Origin: Mya arenaria
Taxonomy: Eukaryota; Mollusca; Bivalvia; Myida; Myidae
Assembly: GCF_026914265.1 (NCBI RefSeq)
Contig: NC_069131.1
Coordinates: 1,213,501 to 1,277,500 of the forward strand
Direction of reading: 5' to 3'
Length of the DNA: 64,000 nucleotides
A program made the position numbers and the translations under genes. Each line of letters starts with the position of its first letter. Position 1 is the first letter of the stretch. The notes below the pieces were generated by a model. The model did not search any database. It saw only the letters and a program-made list of their open reading frames with translations, and was not told the origin of the DNA. Below, piece by piece: positions 1 through 12,850 of this stretch.

Positions 1-1436
1 TTACATGTGGCGCTTGTATATATATCCTTTAACCATTCATCTTTAAATGCCAGGCCAGACCAGGCTTGGCTGATGCAAGAAGTTGCGACTAGTTCAGTGA
101 AATTTTATGCGCTATTGTTAAAGATTTTACCCAAAGCATTATTATACAGACATTTTCTTATTTAAGGAAAAACACTTTGTTATTATAGACAAAAATAACC
201 CCTTTCATATAGCATATGATAACAATATTGTCAATTTGGTTTATTTAAAAATGCCATCAATAATACTATAACAGTAAATCAAAATTAATACAATATAAGT
301 ATCCTGATATTTGCAATTACTCTCGAAGCAGGAAACTAACTGCTAAATGTGTCTACCTATCTGTACCAGCATCTTAAAGATTGAAAGGATACGACCAAGT
401 GTATGTTTATACAGTAGATATCAATAGCAGATATTTGTTTATCTGCCTTTGAGAACGTGTTAAACCTCTTGAGAACGAACTATTCTTAATCGGCTTAAAC
501 CAACCTTATCTCTCCACTCGAGTGATGATTCTATGCGATAGAAATATTATTATAAAACCACTGATGAATGAGAATGAATACATACCCAATGTATAATTGC
601 ATGATCAAAACAAATCCTATAATCCGAATGCAGACAGTTTATTTCCCTATCCGGATGGAAATATCATAGCATTTGAATAAGTTATGAACGAAATTCTTAA
701 ACATCAATTATTAAAATATATAATTTTAGAAATAAGTCTTTAAAACATTTAATTTAGTATTTGAACGACATACATCAAATTGTTAAAGCTTGCGATGCAT
801 ATCCACGAAGTATTTAAACTATGTTTTACTTTGACGTTTAATAAACGGACTCCTTACGCATTTTTATGTCTCATGTACACGTTTACAAAAAGTCTGTAAT
901 CGTGTTAGCTCACTTTTAATCTTGAAGACAAGATGTCGCTCATTTTGGGCAAACAAAACGATACAAGAAACACATACGTGCCTTCTGCAGTTTGGATTTT
1001 TTTGGAGGTAAACATACTAATTCTAACAACTTGTAAGAAATAATTTATTTCAGTTGCAACAGAGCTGAAATAAGAATGAGTTTTTTGTTTGTAAATTCTG
1101 TTTTATACATATTAACGAGTTACGTAAAGTTTACTACATAATATTATATGTTTTTAATCGACCGATAAACTGTTTTAAATACGTTTTATGTGTGACTGTC
1201 TATTAATGAATATCCCCTTAATGTTTTACAAACATAATTTGTGTGCATAAATGATGATAATGATGGATCGATACAAAGTAGATTAATGCGTATGCGTGTG
1301 TGCGTGTGCGTGCGTGCGTGTGCGAGTGCGTGAGCGTGTGATTTGCGCGTGCGTTCATATTTCTAATAAATGATTGGTCTGTGTTACATTGATCAATGTG
1401 TAAAAGCATTTGTCCAGATGGCTTTATTGGGATGAA
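1..1436. other. AT-rich non-coding stretch
   Basis: No open frame with coding character and no RNA gene is seen on either strand. A short GT/GC-rich purine-pyrimidine tract lies near 1290-1340 and precedes the large tetranucleotide array. Confidence 0.5.
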
Positions 1437-2048
1437 TGAGTGAGTGAGTGAGTGAGTGAGTGAGTGAGTGAGTGAGTGAGTGAGTGAGTGAGTGAGTGAG
1501 TGAGTGAGTGAGTGAGTGAGTGAGTGAGTGAGTGAGTGAGTGAGTGAGTGAGTGAGTGAGTGAGTGAGTGAGTGAGTGAGTGAGTGAGTGAGTGAGTGAG
1601 TGAGTGAGTGAGTGAGTGAGTGAGTGAGTGAGTGAGTGAGTGAGTGAGTGAGTGAGTGAGTGAGTGAGTGAGTGAGTGAGTGATCGAGAGATCGAGTGAT
1701 CGAGTGATCGAGTGATCATGTGAGTGAGTGACTGAGTGACTGAGTGAATGAGTGAATGAATGAATGAATGAATGAATGAATGAATGAATGAATGAATGAA
1801 TGAATGAATGAATGAATGAATGAATGAATGAATGAATGAATGAATGAATGAATTAACGCATGAATGAACGAATGAACGAATGAACGAACGAATGAACGAA
1901 TGAACGAATCAATGAAAGATTAATGAACGAACGAACGATCAAACGAATGAATGAATGAAGGCACGAACGAGCGAACAGACGAACGGACGAACGGACGAAC
2001 GAACGAACGAATGAACAAACAAACAAACAACAATCAAACAATCAAACA

Positions 2049-2049
<1 letters not shown>
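1437..2049. repeat. Compound tetranucleotide array (GAGT)n to (GAAT)n to GAAC/GAAT mixture
   Basis: About 61 uninterrupted TGAG copies run to about 1682. Mixed GATC/GAGT units follow to about 1750, a nearly pure GAAT tract to about 1851, then interrupted GAAT/GAAC/GGAC units to about 2010 and CAAA-like units to 2049. Open frames on the minus strand here (Ser-Leu-Thr-His and Arg-Ser-Phe repeats) are repeat translations, not genes. Confidence 0.95.

Positions 2050-2108
<59 letters not shown>
2050..2108. repeat. (AAT)n microsatellite
   Basis: An uninterrupted AAT/ATA trinucleotide tract directly abuts the compound tetranucleotide array. Confidence 0.95.
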
Positions 2109-2109
<1 letters not shown>

Positions 2110-2793
2110 TACAATTAATTACTTATAAGCTGGACCCAAATATCTTTATTGATTGAGGCGATATAAATAGATAATACTGACTTTGCGGTCAACATGAACT
2201 GTATATTTAAAAAAATAAATAAGTTAATAGCTGTTTATCTACTTGATTACGCATGTCATAATATCACGTCACGACAACAGTATGACTGTGCCATTATTTA
2301 TACAGTCGGATTATATTTTAGAACTTCGCTTGTTAAGATCATCCGTGCAACATCGATGTTATGTAACTAAGTTAGTTTAGAATTAAACTGATATTAAACG
2401 TATTGTCAACCAGGTACGACTGCTGTATATTGATCTGAAAAATACCTTAAATCACAGTACAAATTAATCAATCTTTATACATGAATATTGATTTAAAAAA
2501 GGAGAAAATTAAATAGTCTATTTTCATTTTATCACCTTATCTAAATGTGTTTTCGTACATAATTGTTTTTGTGTTTGTTTAGCAAAAACCGGTCTTTAAT
2601 GTAAAAACACAAAATGTTAAGTCGGAAACACTTAATAAAGAAAAGCACATGGACAGAAATAGCGAATGAATCTATTTCGGGTTGTAAAATTACACCTCGG
2701 AGTGAATAACAACTCAAGTGATGTAGGATTTTTTTAAATTATCAACTGCTACTACTACTACTACTAATAATAATAGTAATAATAATAATAATA

Positions 2794-2830
<37 letters not shown>

Positions 2831-4355
2831 TATTAACAATTATTATATTACTACTACTTATAAGAATAATAATCCAACTGACTGTTCGCTATGAAATGCA
2901 TATCAATTCCCTGACCGCACTCTGAATAATAAAAATGCGTAAAACCTCAAAGCTGCAATGTACGTGATGTTAGCGGCCTATCGGTATTTCGGCCAAGCTG
3001 CTTGAAGCAAGCGGCCTGGCGACCAGGCAGCCTAGCGTCTTAAATTGCTTCCTAATTATTTTATTTGCGTTTTCCTCTAAAACATTGATAAAACATTGAT
3101 AAATCTAATGTCCCTTTTCACAAATCAATATCCTTTAGCGAATACCAGCATCTTCCCTAGCTGGACTGGTTGATTGAATATTTTTATACTCGCTTCAGAG
3201 TGTTGAAGTTTTTAGAAAAAAAAATTTAGAAAAAAAATATTGTTAAAGGGGAAAGCTCATATAAAAATGATTTCTGTTTATCTATGAATAAATATGCTTT
3301 GATTTATCATTGTTTTTTTCCCAAAACGGATGTTCAATTTCATTGAATAGATAACAAATCTATGCTGATAGGACCCTAATTCGCGCAATTTCGCGCCGCA
3401 CGGCCGCTCGGCTGCCAACTTCACGAACTTATAGCTAGCTGCCTATTCTTGCATCAAGGGATGTATTGCAACAATCAGATTTGCTGGGCGTTCATAATCA
3501 GTACGAAACAAAACAATTATCTGATATGCGCATCCTTTTGAAAATTTGATTTTATAGAAGTCCAGTGCATGTACATCATGTAGCCCAGTATTTTTATGTC
3601 ACTTATATCTCCAAATAGCTGATAGTTTCTCCTTGTCATGTATATTTAACACTCCGACTCATTCGGTTTGTATTTACATCTAATCCTCCGAGGTCGGTTC
3701 AAGTGGCCTTGTGAATTTATATGAGATATATTTGGGTGCCATTTATAAAACTTATTCAGTCAAATCCACACATATGTCATTTCAAAGTGAAGAATATTAC
3801 TGGTCATAAGATTTTCATGAATACAAGCCAATGTGCCTGGTCAGCATTTTTTCTAGGTGCATAATTTTGACAATTTTGGTCTAAGACTGGACACGGAAAT
3901 AAAGGGCCGAATTCAGATTAACCAATCTCGCCCACACACAATGAGTTAATCCTCTGTAATAACGGCTCAGAAATGAGTAACACGTAAGTGTTTTGTGTGT
4001 GGGACATTTGTAAATGCACGACTAGACCACCCATAATGTACATGACAAGCAGTAAAGATGAAATATTTAATAAATTTGGAACGACTATGGGGCATGATCG
4101 TTCCCTGACAATATTCGATAGACCGGGACAGTCCATTGGAGTACATGTCTTTAAAAAACGTGACTTCTGTGAAGACATCAATTTTCAGAAGGATGCACCA
4201 TTCACATATTTATTTTGTTTTATGATCTTGACCGCCTTGAAAACTTGATGGTTGTAATTCATCGATGACTGCAATAAAAAACAGCATTATGTACGTAAAA
4301 ATAGCGGCTTAGTGGTGTGAAGTAAGCGGCCTAGCGACGTTATAATCGGATCGGC
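2109..4355. other. Non-coding stretch with a CTA/ATA trinucleotide tract
   Basis: A CTA-then-AAT tract occupies about 2748-2830. Short GC-richer direct repeats containing AGCGGCCT lie near 2970-3045 and again near 4305-4340. One open frame at 3988-4248 (+) has no family I recognise and no flanking splice sites, so it is not called as a gene. Confidence 0.5.
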
Positions 4356-4371
4356 TAATGATGACAGAAAC

Positions 4372-4416
<45 letters not shown>

Positions 4417-4478
4417 TATTATTATTATTATTATTATTATTTTTATTAATATTATTACTATTGTTTCTGTCATCATTA
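4356..4478. repeat. Fold-back palindrome with AAT/ATT microsatellite core
   Basis: The outer arms TAATGATGACAGAAACAATA and their reverse complement flank an (AAT)n tract that switches to (ATT)n at its centre. The whole 123 bp can fold as one hairpin. Confidence 0.85.
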
Positions 4479-7400
4479 TACGATCTTAGTTTTCCTACAT
4501 TTCTTGATTTGCTTTCTGTCCGAGTTGTTATTTTTCTTAAGAAGTAGATGAATTCGCCTTTTATATCCATGTGCTTTTTTATAAAGTGCATTCAACTTCC
4601 ATCTTTAATTTATTTTCAAACGCTAAGCCCACTTCATGTAGACTAAATTACATTACGATTATATACGAATATGTTCAAATCACGTGATACAATTGAAAAC
4701 GGTTATATTTTAAAAACAACAGGAAACAGAAAACATGCATTTTAACGAATTTTAGAACTGTTATTTACAATCGAAAATGTTTAATTTTTATTAGCGAACT
4801 GTTTTAAAAGGTAAGTTTCATTTTAAGAATAATAATTTTAATTGTCATTTGTTTGTCGCAATTACTGACAAAAGGTACTCAAATCACATATGTTTACATC
4901 GTATACTATAAACACCACCATGATAGTGAAGCAGATAATCCGATATGATCATTAAAACATAATGTATTTGTACCGTATTGGTCACTTGATGAAGTGGAGT
5001 GTAAGCGAGGCATGTGGATATGAACAGGCCCAAATTTCTTGAGACTTCTTAAGCTTAACAGGCTTAAGTAGCTTATTTTATTTAGCTTAAATACTGACTT
5101 AAATTGATTTTTTATAAATGAACAATGGTGTATTGTGATTATCATAGAGATAATTGCTATTTAAAGTATAAAATTTCTGAAAGAAGTTAATATAATGCAA
5201 TAAATTGAAAACAAACAATAATGAGATTAGCTTAATCCTGTTATAAGGGACTTAAAAAGTTTGGAGAAATCGGGGCCAGATCACTTGAGTGTCACTTCCC
5301 TTTTTCCAATCAATTGGTTACTTGAGTTTCTCTCACAGGAATGTGGTTGGAGTGTGAGTGAGAGTAGATGTCTTGAATTCGGGCAAAGAAGATTTGTAAA
5401 GTAAGACAAAGTATATTGAAAACCTTGTACCACACTGGGCCAGTCCGGACAGCAAAAACTTAATATGAACAAACTGTGTTGAGCACCATTACATAATGGT
5501 TAAGATCTTATTTCAAGGGTCTGTGCTGTTTCAGAGGAAAAAAGTGTTGTTTTTTTACTTCAGACGTTATAAACGAAGGCCAAAGCATGCTTTGACCAGA
5601 GACAGCTTGGGCATGGTCACTTATGACAACAAAGCTAATATTTTATCATGTTGTTCAATTGGCATTGAAAAAAAAAACATTGAAGCTCCTCGGAAGAGTA
5701 AACATCGCGTCCCGCACTCAACCACCAATACTTGGGCCTGACATTTTGGGACAGGCCCTGATCCTAGTTAAGACCACACACACACGTACAACAGCATGCC
5801 AATAAGAATAAATTAGTGTTCGGTTTACAGCCATAGTCAGGAGCGTAGCTCTTCCTCTATTCGTGAATGTGTTTGCCTCCACTTCTAAAAATTGTTTACC
5901 ATGGTGCAATCAGGTGCATTCTGGTAGTTCGTATGTTCTTAATAAGGCTGTAGGCAGCTAGGCCTGCATACTTTTATAACCGTATTCCTGAAATCGCATC
6001 GGCAATTCGACATAACATTTTTAACTTTTGGCGAATTAATGCGCGCACGGTCGTGTCAACCCCAGCGCGGTTAGAACTGCGGTGGTCACCGGCCTAATTT
6101 ACATTTACATTCGCATCGAAAATACCTCGAGGGCAAACACTACTGCTTATTAATAAGCTTGCTATAAATAACGCTGTAATGAGTTCTCAATCTATGTTAT
6201 GCGGTTAATATAGTTCGAATAAACTGCATTTTACGTAATATAACGCGATTGAAATTGTAAAATAAGCAATTATTTAATTATCTGCGAGTTACAGAACGTA
6301 ATATAAAAAGCAGAATCCTATATACCTGTGTTTCGATTTTGCTTTGGCCGATGAAAGATAATATCTGCATGTACAGTGTCGTTTAGAATAGAATGTGGGT
6401 CATCGTTTTCGGACAGGGATACTCCCTCTGCGAAGTTGTCAAAACACGGAAAAATATGAATCATATCATGATGCAATTAAATGCTAATTAGGCGTTAAAT
6501 ATAAATTCATAATGTTTTAAATGAATCATTCATTTTATCCTACAAGCATTTTGTTTGGGGGGGGGGATTTAGTTATTTCATGAGTATATTTTCTATGTTT
6601 TAAATGTCTTGACATTTTTTATTGAGATTCTTATTTTATCCTTGTGTTTATAAAATGTGTGTCGCATTAAACCATAATCTTGTGTAAGCACTTACTAACA
6701 ACCTTTTAACCCTAAATAAATGCATATTATACATTTTTACCACTCAAATTAAATGGCGTAAAACGTTAAAAGGCTATCGACCTGCTACAATTTGTATCAT
6801 AGTCATGTAATGCCAAACGGAAAGTATGTGAATATTTCTCAGTTTGTCTCAGTAATTTCAGTCCAATATTTTGAGCATGATCAATATTTTTTTTAAAAAG
6901 AACTGATATAAATGTGTTCATATAAAAATGTTCATTTTTTTCACCAAAAATATACGTAGAGCGCATAATTAAGATAAAGTATGTACATCAAACATATATA
7001 TATATATATATATAAATAGTATGTGGGTTATTCGAGCCATAGGTATTTGGCGTTGTAGAAAGAAGGCTTTAACATAAACCTAATTAAAATGTCCAATGCA
7101 TTTTGTTGGGATTCATTTGAGCTAACATACCCTGGTAGTAAATTAAGTCTGGTTTCAAGAGTAGAGTAGATTCTACTAAAATTTTCTTCATGCCTTATCC
7201 GTGGCAGTGCATTGTTCATGAAACCAAAGCTCCAGATAAGGGTTTAATATGATTTTGAGAATTACTCCCTACCTTATATGTAACGTTTGGCGTAGTCCAC
7301 ATTTCAAGTGACTTATACTGCATGATCTCATTAAGAATCAACTTTAAACTCTAAATGTGTTGGCGAAGGAAATTATGAGCAAGCATATACTATCTTTAAA

Positions 7401-8110
7401 AAATGATAGTGTTTTTTCGAGAACGTTTAGTTTAATTGAAAAAAATACCTTGTAGAATACATTTGCTGAGTGCAATGAGTGCAGTTGTAATTGTGAAAAG
7501 TTGCGTATTGATATAAGAATGCAAATGCAGGTATTAAGTTGATCATTTAATTGACTTACACAGCAGAGTATGTGTATAGCTATAATACGGGGACACAAAT
7601 CGTTATTCATCTTTTTACTTGAATTATTTGGACTTTTATAAGGTACTAAATGGCTAAATAGTTAAGTACACGAGTCCTGCTTATTTAATACGACATATGG
7701 AAATTTCTTTGCTAGTAGTTTTTGCACAATGATGAGCTTGAAATACCAGAACTGAAAGTCTCTGACGTTTTGCCGAACGAGTGTTAAAAGGACCATAGTG
7801 AAAAAGTATGTTTACCATTACTTTGATTACTCTTTTAAAACTGGTTAAAGATTTTATTTTAGCAAAATTAATGATGGTTTGATCAGTTTCGCAAAAATTT
7901 AAAACAAGTCTAAGAATTTGAGGACTGCTTAGCATATATTGCAAGGTCGTACACTGAGGAGCTGGCCGAATGGATAAGTATTGAAAATGTATCTGTTTAC
8001 AAACTTTGACATTGGCTCTCCGATATGGGTGCCAGGTTTGTGCGTCGACATATGAAAGTGACGCCAATGCTAAAAAGGGCAATTATTATAAAAAAAATTA
8101 TAAAAATGAG
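4479..8110. other. AT-rich stretch with no supportable gene
   Basis: Only short scattered open frames with no recognisable domain occur. A (TA)n tract lies at about 6993-7014 and a G8 run near 6557. Nothing else is supportable. Confidence 0.5.
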
Positions 8111-8111
8111 T

Positions 8112-8182
8112 CATTTACCAGGCGGTTGAGCGGCATTGTTGTTTCGCACGAAACCCTGCTTCGAATCCTGGTCCGGAGTGGA
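8112..8182 (+). repeat. Possible tRNA-derived SINE head fragment
   Basis: The segment contains GGCGGTTGAGCGG followed about 40 bp later by a B-box-like CTTCGAATCCTGG, the layout of a degenerate tRNA-derived SINE promoter. The first 23 bp recur inverted near 9630-9652. No complete SINE body is recognised. Confidence 0.35.
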
Positions 8183-9044
8183 ACTATATCCAATCAAGGA
8201 AATATGGTCTTCTGATAACTTAATATTGCCAACGTTAAGGGGCCATTTTGAGTTAAAAGTAAACGGTTTCTAACTTATCTGAATGTGAAAATATATCACT
8301 TTATCAGTATGACCAGAAGCACATACTTTCGAGTTACTCTCGTGTACAATGCACAAAATACCCTTGACCAACAGTCACACCCAATGCTTTCTTTTTATAG
8401 ATTTTATCGACATTTCATGATGTTTGAAGTATTTGTCACATTTCAATTTTAACATTAATTAAGTCACTGTGTATTCCAAATAAATTTAAACACGGCTTGC
8501 ATAGACATATATCGTCATATACTCGACATTAAAGTCATGAGATAACGCGTTGTATTGTCTACATTCAAAAAAATATTTCTAAGACACAACTTTTATGCTA
8601 ATCTGGAAAATGTACACTCTTACTTACACTAATATAAAGGTGAACACATATCAATGAGTTTTTACAGCGACTAAAAACTACATGATATGGGTAAAGGTTC
8701 TGGCATTAAAAGACAGCACGTTTACGATGTAACCATATAAACACAGTACAGCAATATTGCTTATGATTGTTGGGATCACATTTTATTTGACCTGTTTTTA
8801 ACAACAAAACTAATTTATGCAATTGCTCAGTTTAAGTTCCAACGGCAGGACATTCTCAGACGGGACACTAGTGCTGTCTCTTCATCGCTCAGTTCAGGGT
8901 TCAAGCGGTTAACTGTTGGATGTTTACAAACATTAAATTTGAGTATACTTAAATTTGGACTTTCTTTGGACATTAAACAGTAGAGAACTATTTTGCGACA
9001 TTTTATGTGTTACAAATTTAGTAGAAGAGTAACTGACAGAGAAT

Positions 9045-9400
9045 CTCATTTAAAGATGCACTCTCACTCCCACATAAGAAGTACCACCATTTACCGAAAC
9101 TGAGAAAAATAATGGTTGTTATGAAGGATTACCGAGTTAGATATGAACGAAAGATGCGTAAAACACAGAATTTCCTTATTATGAGACAATAATTGATTAC
9201 TGTCGGACCCACCAGTCATTCATGTTCAGTGCGTTCTAAGCTACTAAATACATGTTTACAATCCTATAATCAGCAATAAATAGTTTCCATAAATGCATAA
9301 TAAAGCAAGAATAAAAAAGTTTATCACTCAAAAGGTATGTTTGTCATACATATGTATGGGTTTACTTTTCATACGATTGTCACCATTATATGATTCAAAA
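9045..9400 (+). repeat. Dispersed non-coding repeat, copy 1
   Basis: Shares an ordered set of blocks with copies at about 16500-16760 and 63300-63650: a GAAGGAT block, a CACCA-GTCATT block, a TAAATACATG block, and a CAC-rich block ending GTATGT(T)TGT. No coding capacity is seen. The class is unknown; it may be a decayed SINE or a non-autonomous DNA element. Confidence 0.5.
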
Positions 9401-10429
9401 CTATTTACGTACATATATTTTTCAGTAATATACCATTTTGCAGTTCTTTTTACCGTTAATAGAAACACACATACAATTACATTAAAACAGTCAGCCATAA
9501 TACTATTTTGTCCTAATTCAAAGCTATTGACGTACATATCATTTTTGCAGTTCTTTTCCCCGATAAATGAAACACATATATGATTACATGAAAACAGTCA
9601 GTCAACTAATCATTCCCTATAAAGTTAATGCCGCTCAACTGCCTGGTAATAGTATTAACGCATCATTACGCGATGAACAGTTTTTCGTTTGCTAAACCGT
9701 TCTTTTTATAAAGAAATAAACATATATTAACTGAGCCTGTAACATAATAAAAAAGGTATAAGATAAAAAAATAAATAACCTAAACCACTTGTTTTTTTAA
9801 TGAATTCCGCAAAATTTGTTGACAACGGAAATAAAAAAGACTAGTATTTAATGACTAGTACGATTAGACCACACATTTTGGAATGGTTACCGGCAGCATG
9901 CAGTCTTTACGCATTCCATATAGGAAATTGTTACCTTTGATTTATGTTTCTGTAGATACAGACTGGTCAATTAGTAGCGATTCAAGATTTTAGATACAGC
10001 TTTTGTATAAAAGGCCATATATTTTGTAGTCAACCTTATAAGTTTTCATGATAAAATGATATGTGCAGTGAAAAACATTTAAATCTGTGATGGCACAATA
10101 CTAAAATATGTCAAATAACTGTTATGAATCACTATAGGTCCATGACTAAGATATATGTGCTGTATTTGGCTTGTAATGGTTCACTCTGAGCTTATTAGTT
10201 TTATCTGAGAGTTAGCATATGAACTTAGAATTGCCATTCGTTGTTCTCACGTAGTTGCGTCAGGACCGCTACCCTGGATAGTTAGGGTGGTGCAATTGTT
10301 CAATAAAACATTTTAAAATAAAACTATTATGATAAGCACTTTTGACATTTGTGTCTATCAAACTTTTAAATAAAGTAACAAATGCAACGAAAAGTACAGG
10401 TCTTTCTTATATTTTGTAAAGTATTGCAT

Positions 10430-10883
10430 TCACATCAACCTTTGGGCGACACAATAACACGGAATTTACACATATTTCGAAACTATTTTTTTGAGGGAAT
10501 TTTGAAATCTTTTAAGTTGAACACAATTAAATTTTCTGTTAAAAAAAGTTTTGTTTTTCACATTTATGAACTCTTATCTTAAACATATAACTATGACAAG
10601 AAAATTATTAATCAAAATATAAATGTATCCCAAAGGTTGTTTTCAAAATATACACACTTTTTTGAAATTCATGATTTTTCCTTAAATGGTATTCCTGCTG
10701 ATTAGTGCTTAATGACTGAACCTTTCTAAAGCGTTCAAAATCGTTTGCAAAATTGTTTTATTATTTTAAATAATAAATTAATAGAAAAAAACACAATTAC
10801 TTTTGGGCGACACAACATATATCCTATGGGCGACACGAGTCTCCCAAAGGTTGCATCAAAGTTACCCAAAGGTTGGATTGTTC

Positions 10884-10885
<2 letters not shown>
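10430..10885. repeat. Cluster of short dyad motifs CAACCTTTGGGCGACACAA
   Basis: The motif or parts of it occur in direct orientation near 10438, 10800 and 10826, and inverted as CCCAAAGGTTG near 10629, 10842 and 10862. The cluster ends at a long (AT)n tract. Confidence 0.5.

Positions 10886-10886
<1 letters not shown>

Positions 10887-10949
<63 letters not shown>
10887..10949. repeat. (AT)n microsatellite
   Basis: About 31 AT dinucleotides without interruption. The Ile-Tyr repeat open frames on both strands here are artefacts of this tract. Confidence 0.95.
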
Positions 10950-10950
<1 letters not shown>

Positions 10951-11389
10951 CGATAGCAAAACGGAAAAAAATAGTGACAGGCTGATTAGTCAAATATTTG
11001 AAAATGTACCCTGTTTAGCGGCACAAGGCAGGGGTCCAAACGACAAAGAACTAGAGACACAAACGTATTATCACTAAACGATGAGGCATGATAGTAGCGA
11101 TTAAGCAGTGGCATACAATACTAATTGCAGTGATACCAGTATATTAATCGTTTGAACAAAACATAAACTGTTTATTTTATCAATGAACAAAGAATACGTT
11201 CGTGTCTGCGGTATTGTAATAGACATTTACATTTGAAGTTGATATTGATACGGCTTCGAGATCAGACCGAACATGCTGAGTAGATATCATGATATGATAT
11301 GGTATTAACTTTATAAACAAATCGCTAAGGACCTTAAACATAACGTAACCTGCTAAGGACTGTGTAAACAATAGAGAAAAAAATGATAA

Positions 11390-12850
11390 GGACCATGTTA
11401 ATCATAACGATAACGAGATAAGGACCCTGCATACCATATAGGTGACCTGAATATGAGTGTGCAAACTATATATATAACCTGATTAGGACTGTGCAAACTA
11501 TAGATATAGCATGATAATGGCCGTGCAAACCATTATATAACCTGATAAGGACCTTGCATACCATAAAAAACCCTGATTTGGATCGTACAAACCACAGAGA
11601 TAAGCTGACTTGGACCTTGCCAACCATAAAAAAAAAACCTGACTCGGATCGTACAAACCGCTAATTACGACATTGCAAACCATATAAGTAACCTGATTAG
11701 GATCGTGCAAGCCATAGCGATAACCTAAGTATGACAGTGCAAACCATAGAAGTAACCTGATTAGGAGTGTGCAAGCCATAGGGATAACATGCTTAGAATT
11801 GTGCAAACCATAAAGGTAATATAATAAGGACCGTGCAACCCATGAAGATATCCTAAAAGGACCTAGCAAACAAAAGAGAAAACATGATTATGCAAACCAT
11901 AGATATAACAAGATAAGGATTGTGCAAAGTATAGAGATAACCTTATAAGGAATATGTCAGCAATATATTAAACGTTATTAGGACCGTGCAAACCATAGAG
12001 ATAACAAGATAAGATTCATGCAAACTATAGATATAACCTTATAAGAATTTTGCCAGCAATATATTAAACGTTATTTGAACCGTACAAACCATAGAGATAA
12101 CAAGATAATGATTGTGCAAACTATAGAGATAACCTTATTAGAATTGTGCTAACAATATTTTAAACGTTATTAGGACCGTGCAAGCAATAGAGATAACAAG
12201 ATAAGGATTGTGCAAACTTTAGAGAAAACCTTATTAGAATTGTGCTAACAATATTTTAAACGTTATTAGGACCGTGCAAGCAATAGAGATAACAAGATAA
12301 GGATTGTGCAAACTTTAGAGATAACCTTATTAGAATTGTGCCAACATTATTTTAAACGTTATTTGGACCGTGCAAGCAATAGAGATAACAAGATAAGGGT
12401 TTGATTAGGGCCGTGCAGACCATAGTTATAGTCTGATTAGATTTGTGCAAACAATACAGATAACCTTATTAGGACCATGCAAACTATAGAGATTAACACT
12501 ATAAGCACAATAAAAAACATAGCGATAGACTGATTAGGAGAAAACAATCTAAGGCGATAAATCCGATAAGGACAATACAAACCATAGATATAAAGTTGAT
12601 AAGGAAAATGAAAATCATAGAGATAAATCTGATAAGGTCAACACAATCCTTAGAAGTGACGTGATTAGGCCATTACAATCCATTGATTAGGTAATTTCGA
12701 ACCATAGTGCAAACTTGATTAGGACATTACCATTTATAGAGATAACCTGATTAAGAGATTAAAAACCATTGCGATTACCTGATATTGAAAATACAAACCA
12801 TTGAGATAAATCTGATAGGAACATTGCAATCCAAAGGGATAAATTTGCTT
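11390..12850. repeat. 32-bp minisatellite with 96-bp higher-order repeat
   Basis: The unit contains GACCGTGCAAACCATAGAGA followed by TAACNNGAT(T)A(A)G. Between 11971 and about 12390 three diverged units form a 96-bp higher-order repeat: the landmark AACGTTATT starts at 11971, 12067, 12163, 12259 and 12355, exactly 96 bp apart each time. The outer parts are more degenerate. The open frame at 11498-11869 (-) is a translation of the repeat. Confidence 0.9.

Noticed and set aside
1393..2041. Minus-strand open frames of Ser-Leu-Thr-His and Arg-Ser-Phe-Val repeats
   Set aside because: They are direct translations of the GAGT and GAAT/GAAC tetranucleotide arrays.
3988..4248. Plus-strand open frame of 86 codons with D-E-I-F-N-K-F-G and D-R-P-G-Q-S-I-G
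   Set aside because: It has protein-like composition, but I recognise no family, see no splice or promoter context, and find no second copy. It could be a pseudogene fragment; not called.
7681..8082. 133-codon minus-strand open frame
   Set aside because: No recognisable domain, no repeat of itself and no splice context; length is within chance for a 64-kb AT-rich window.
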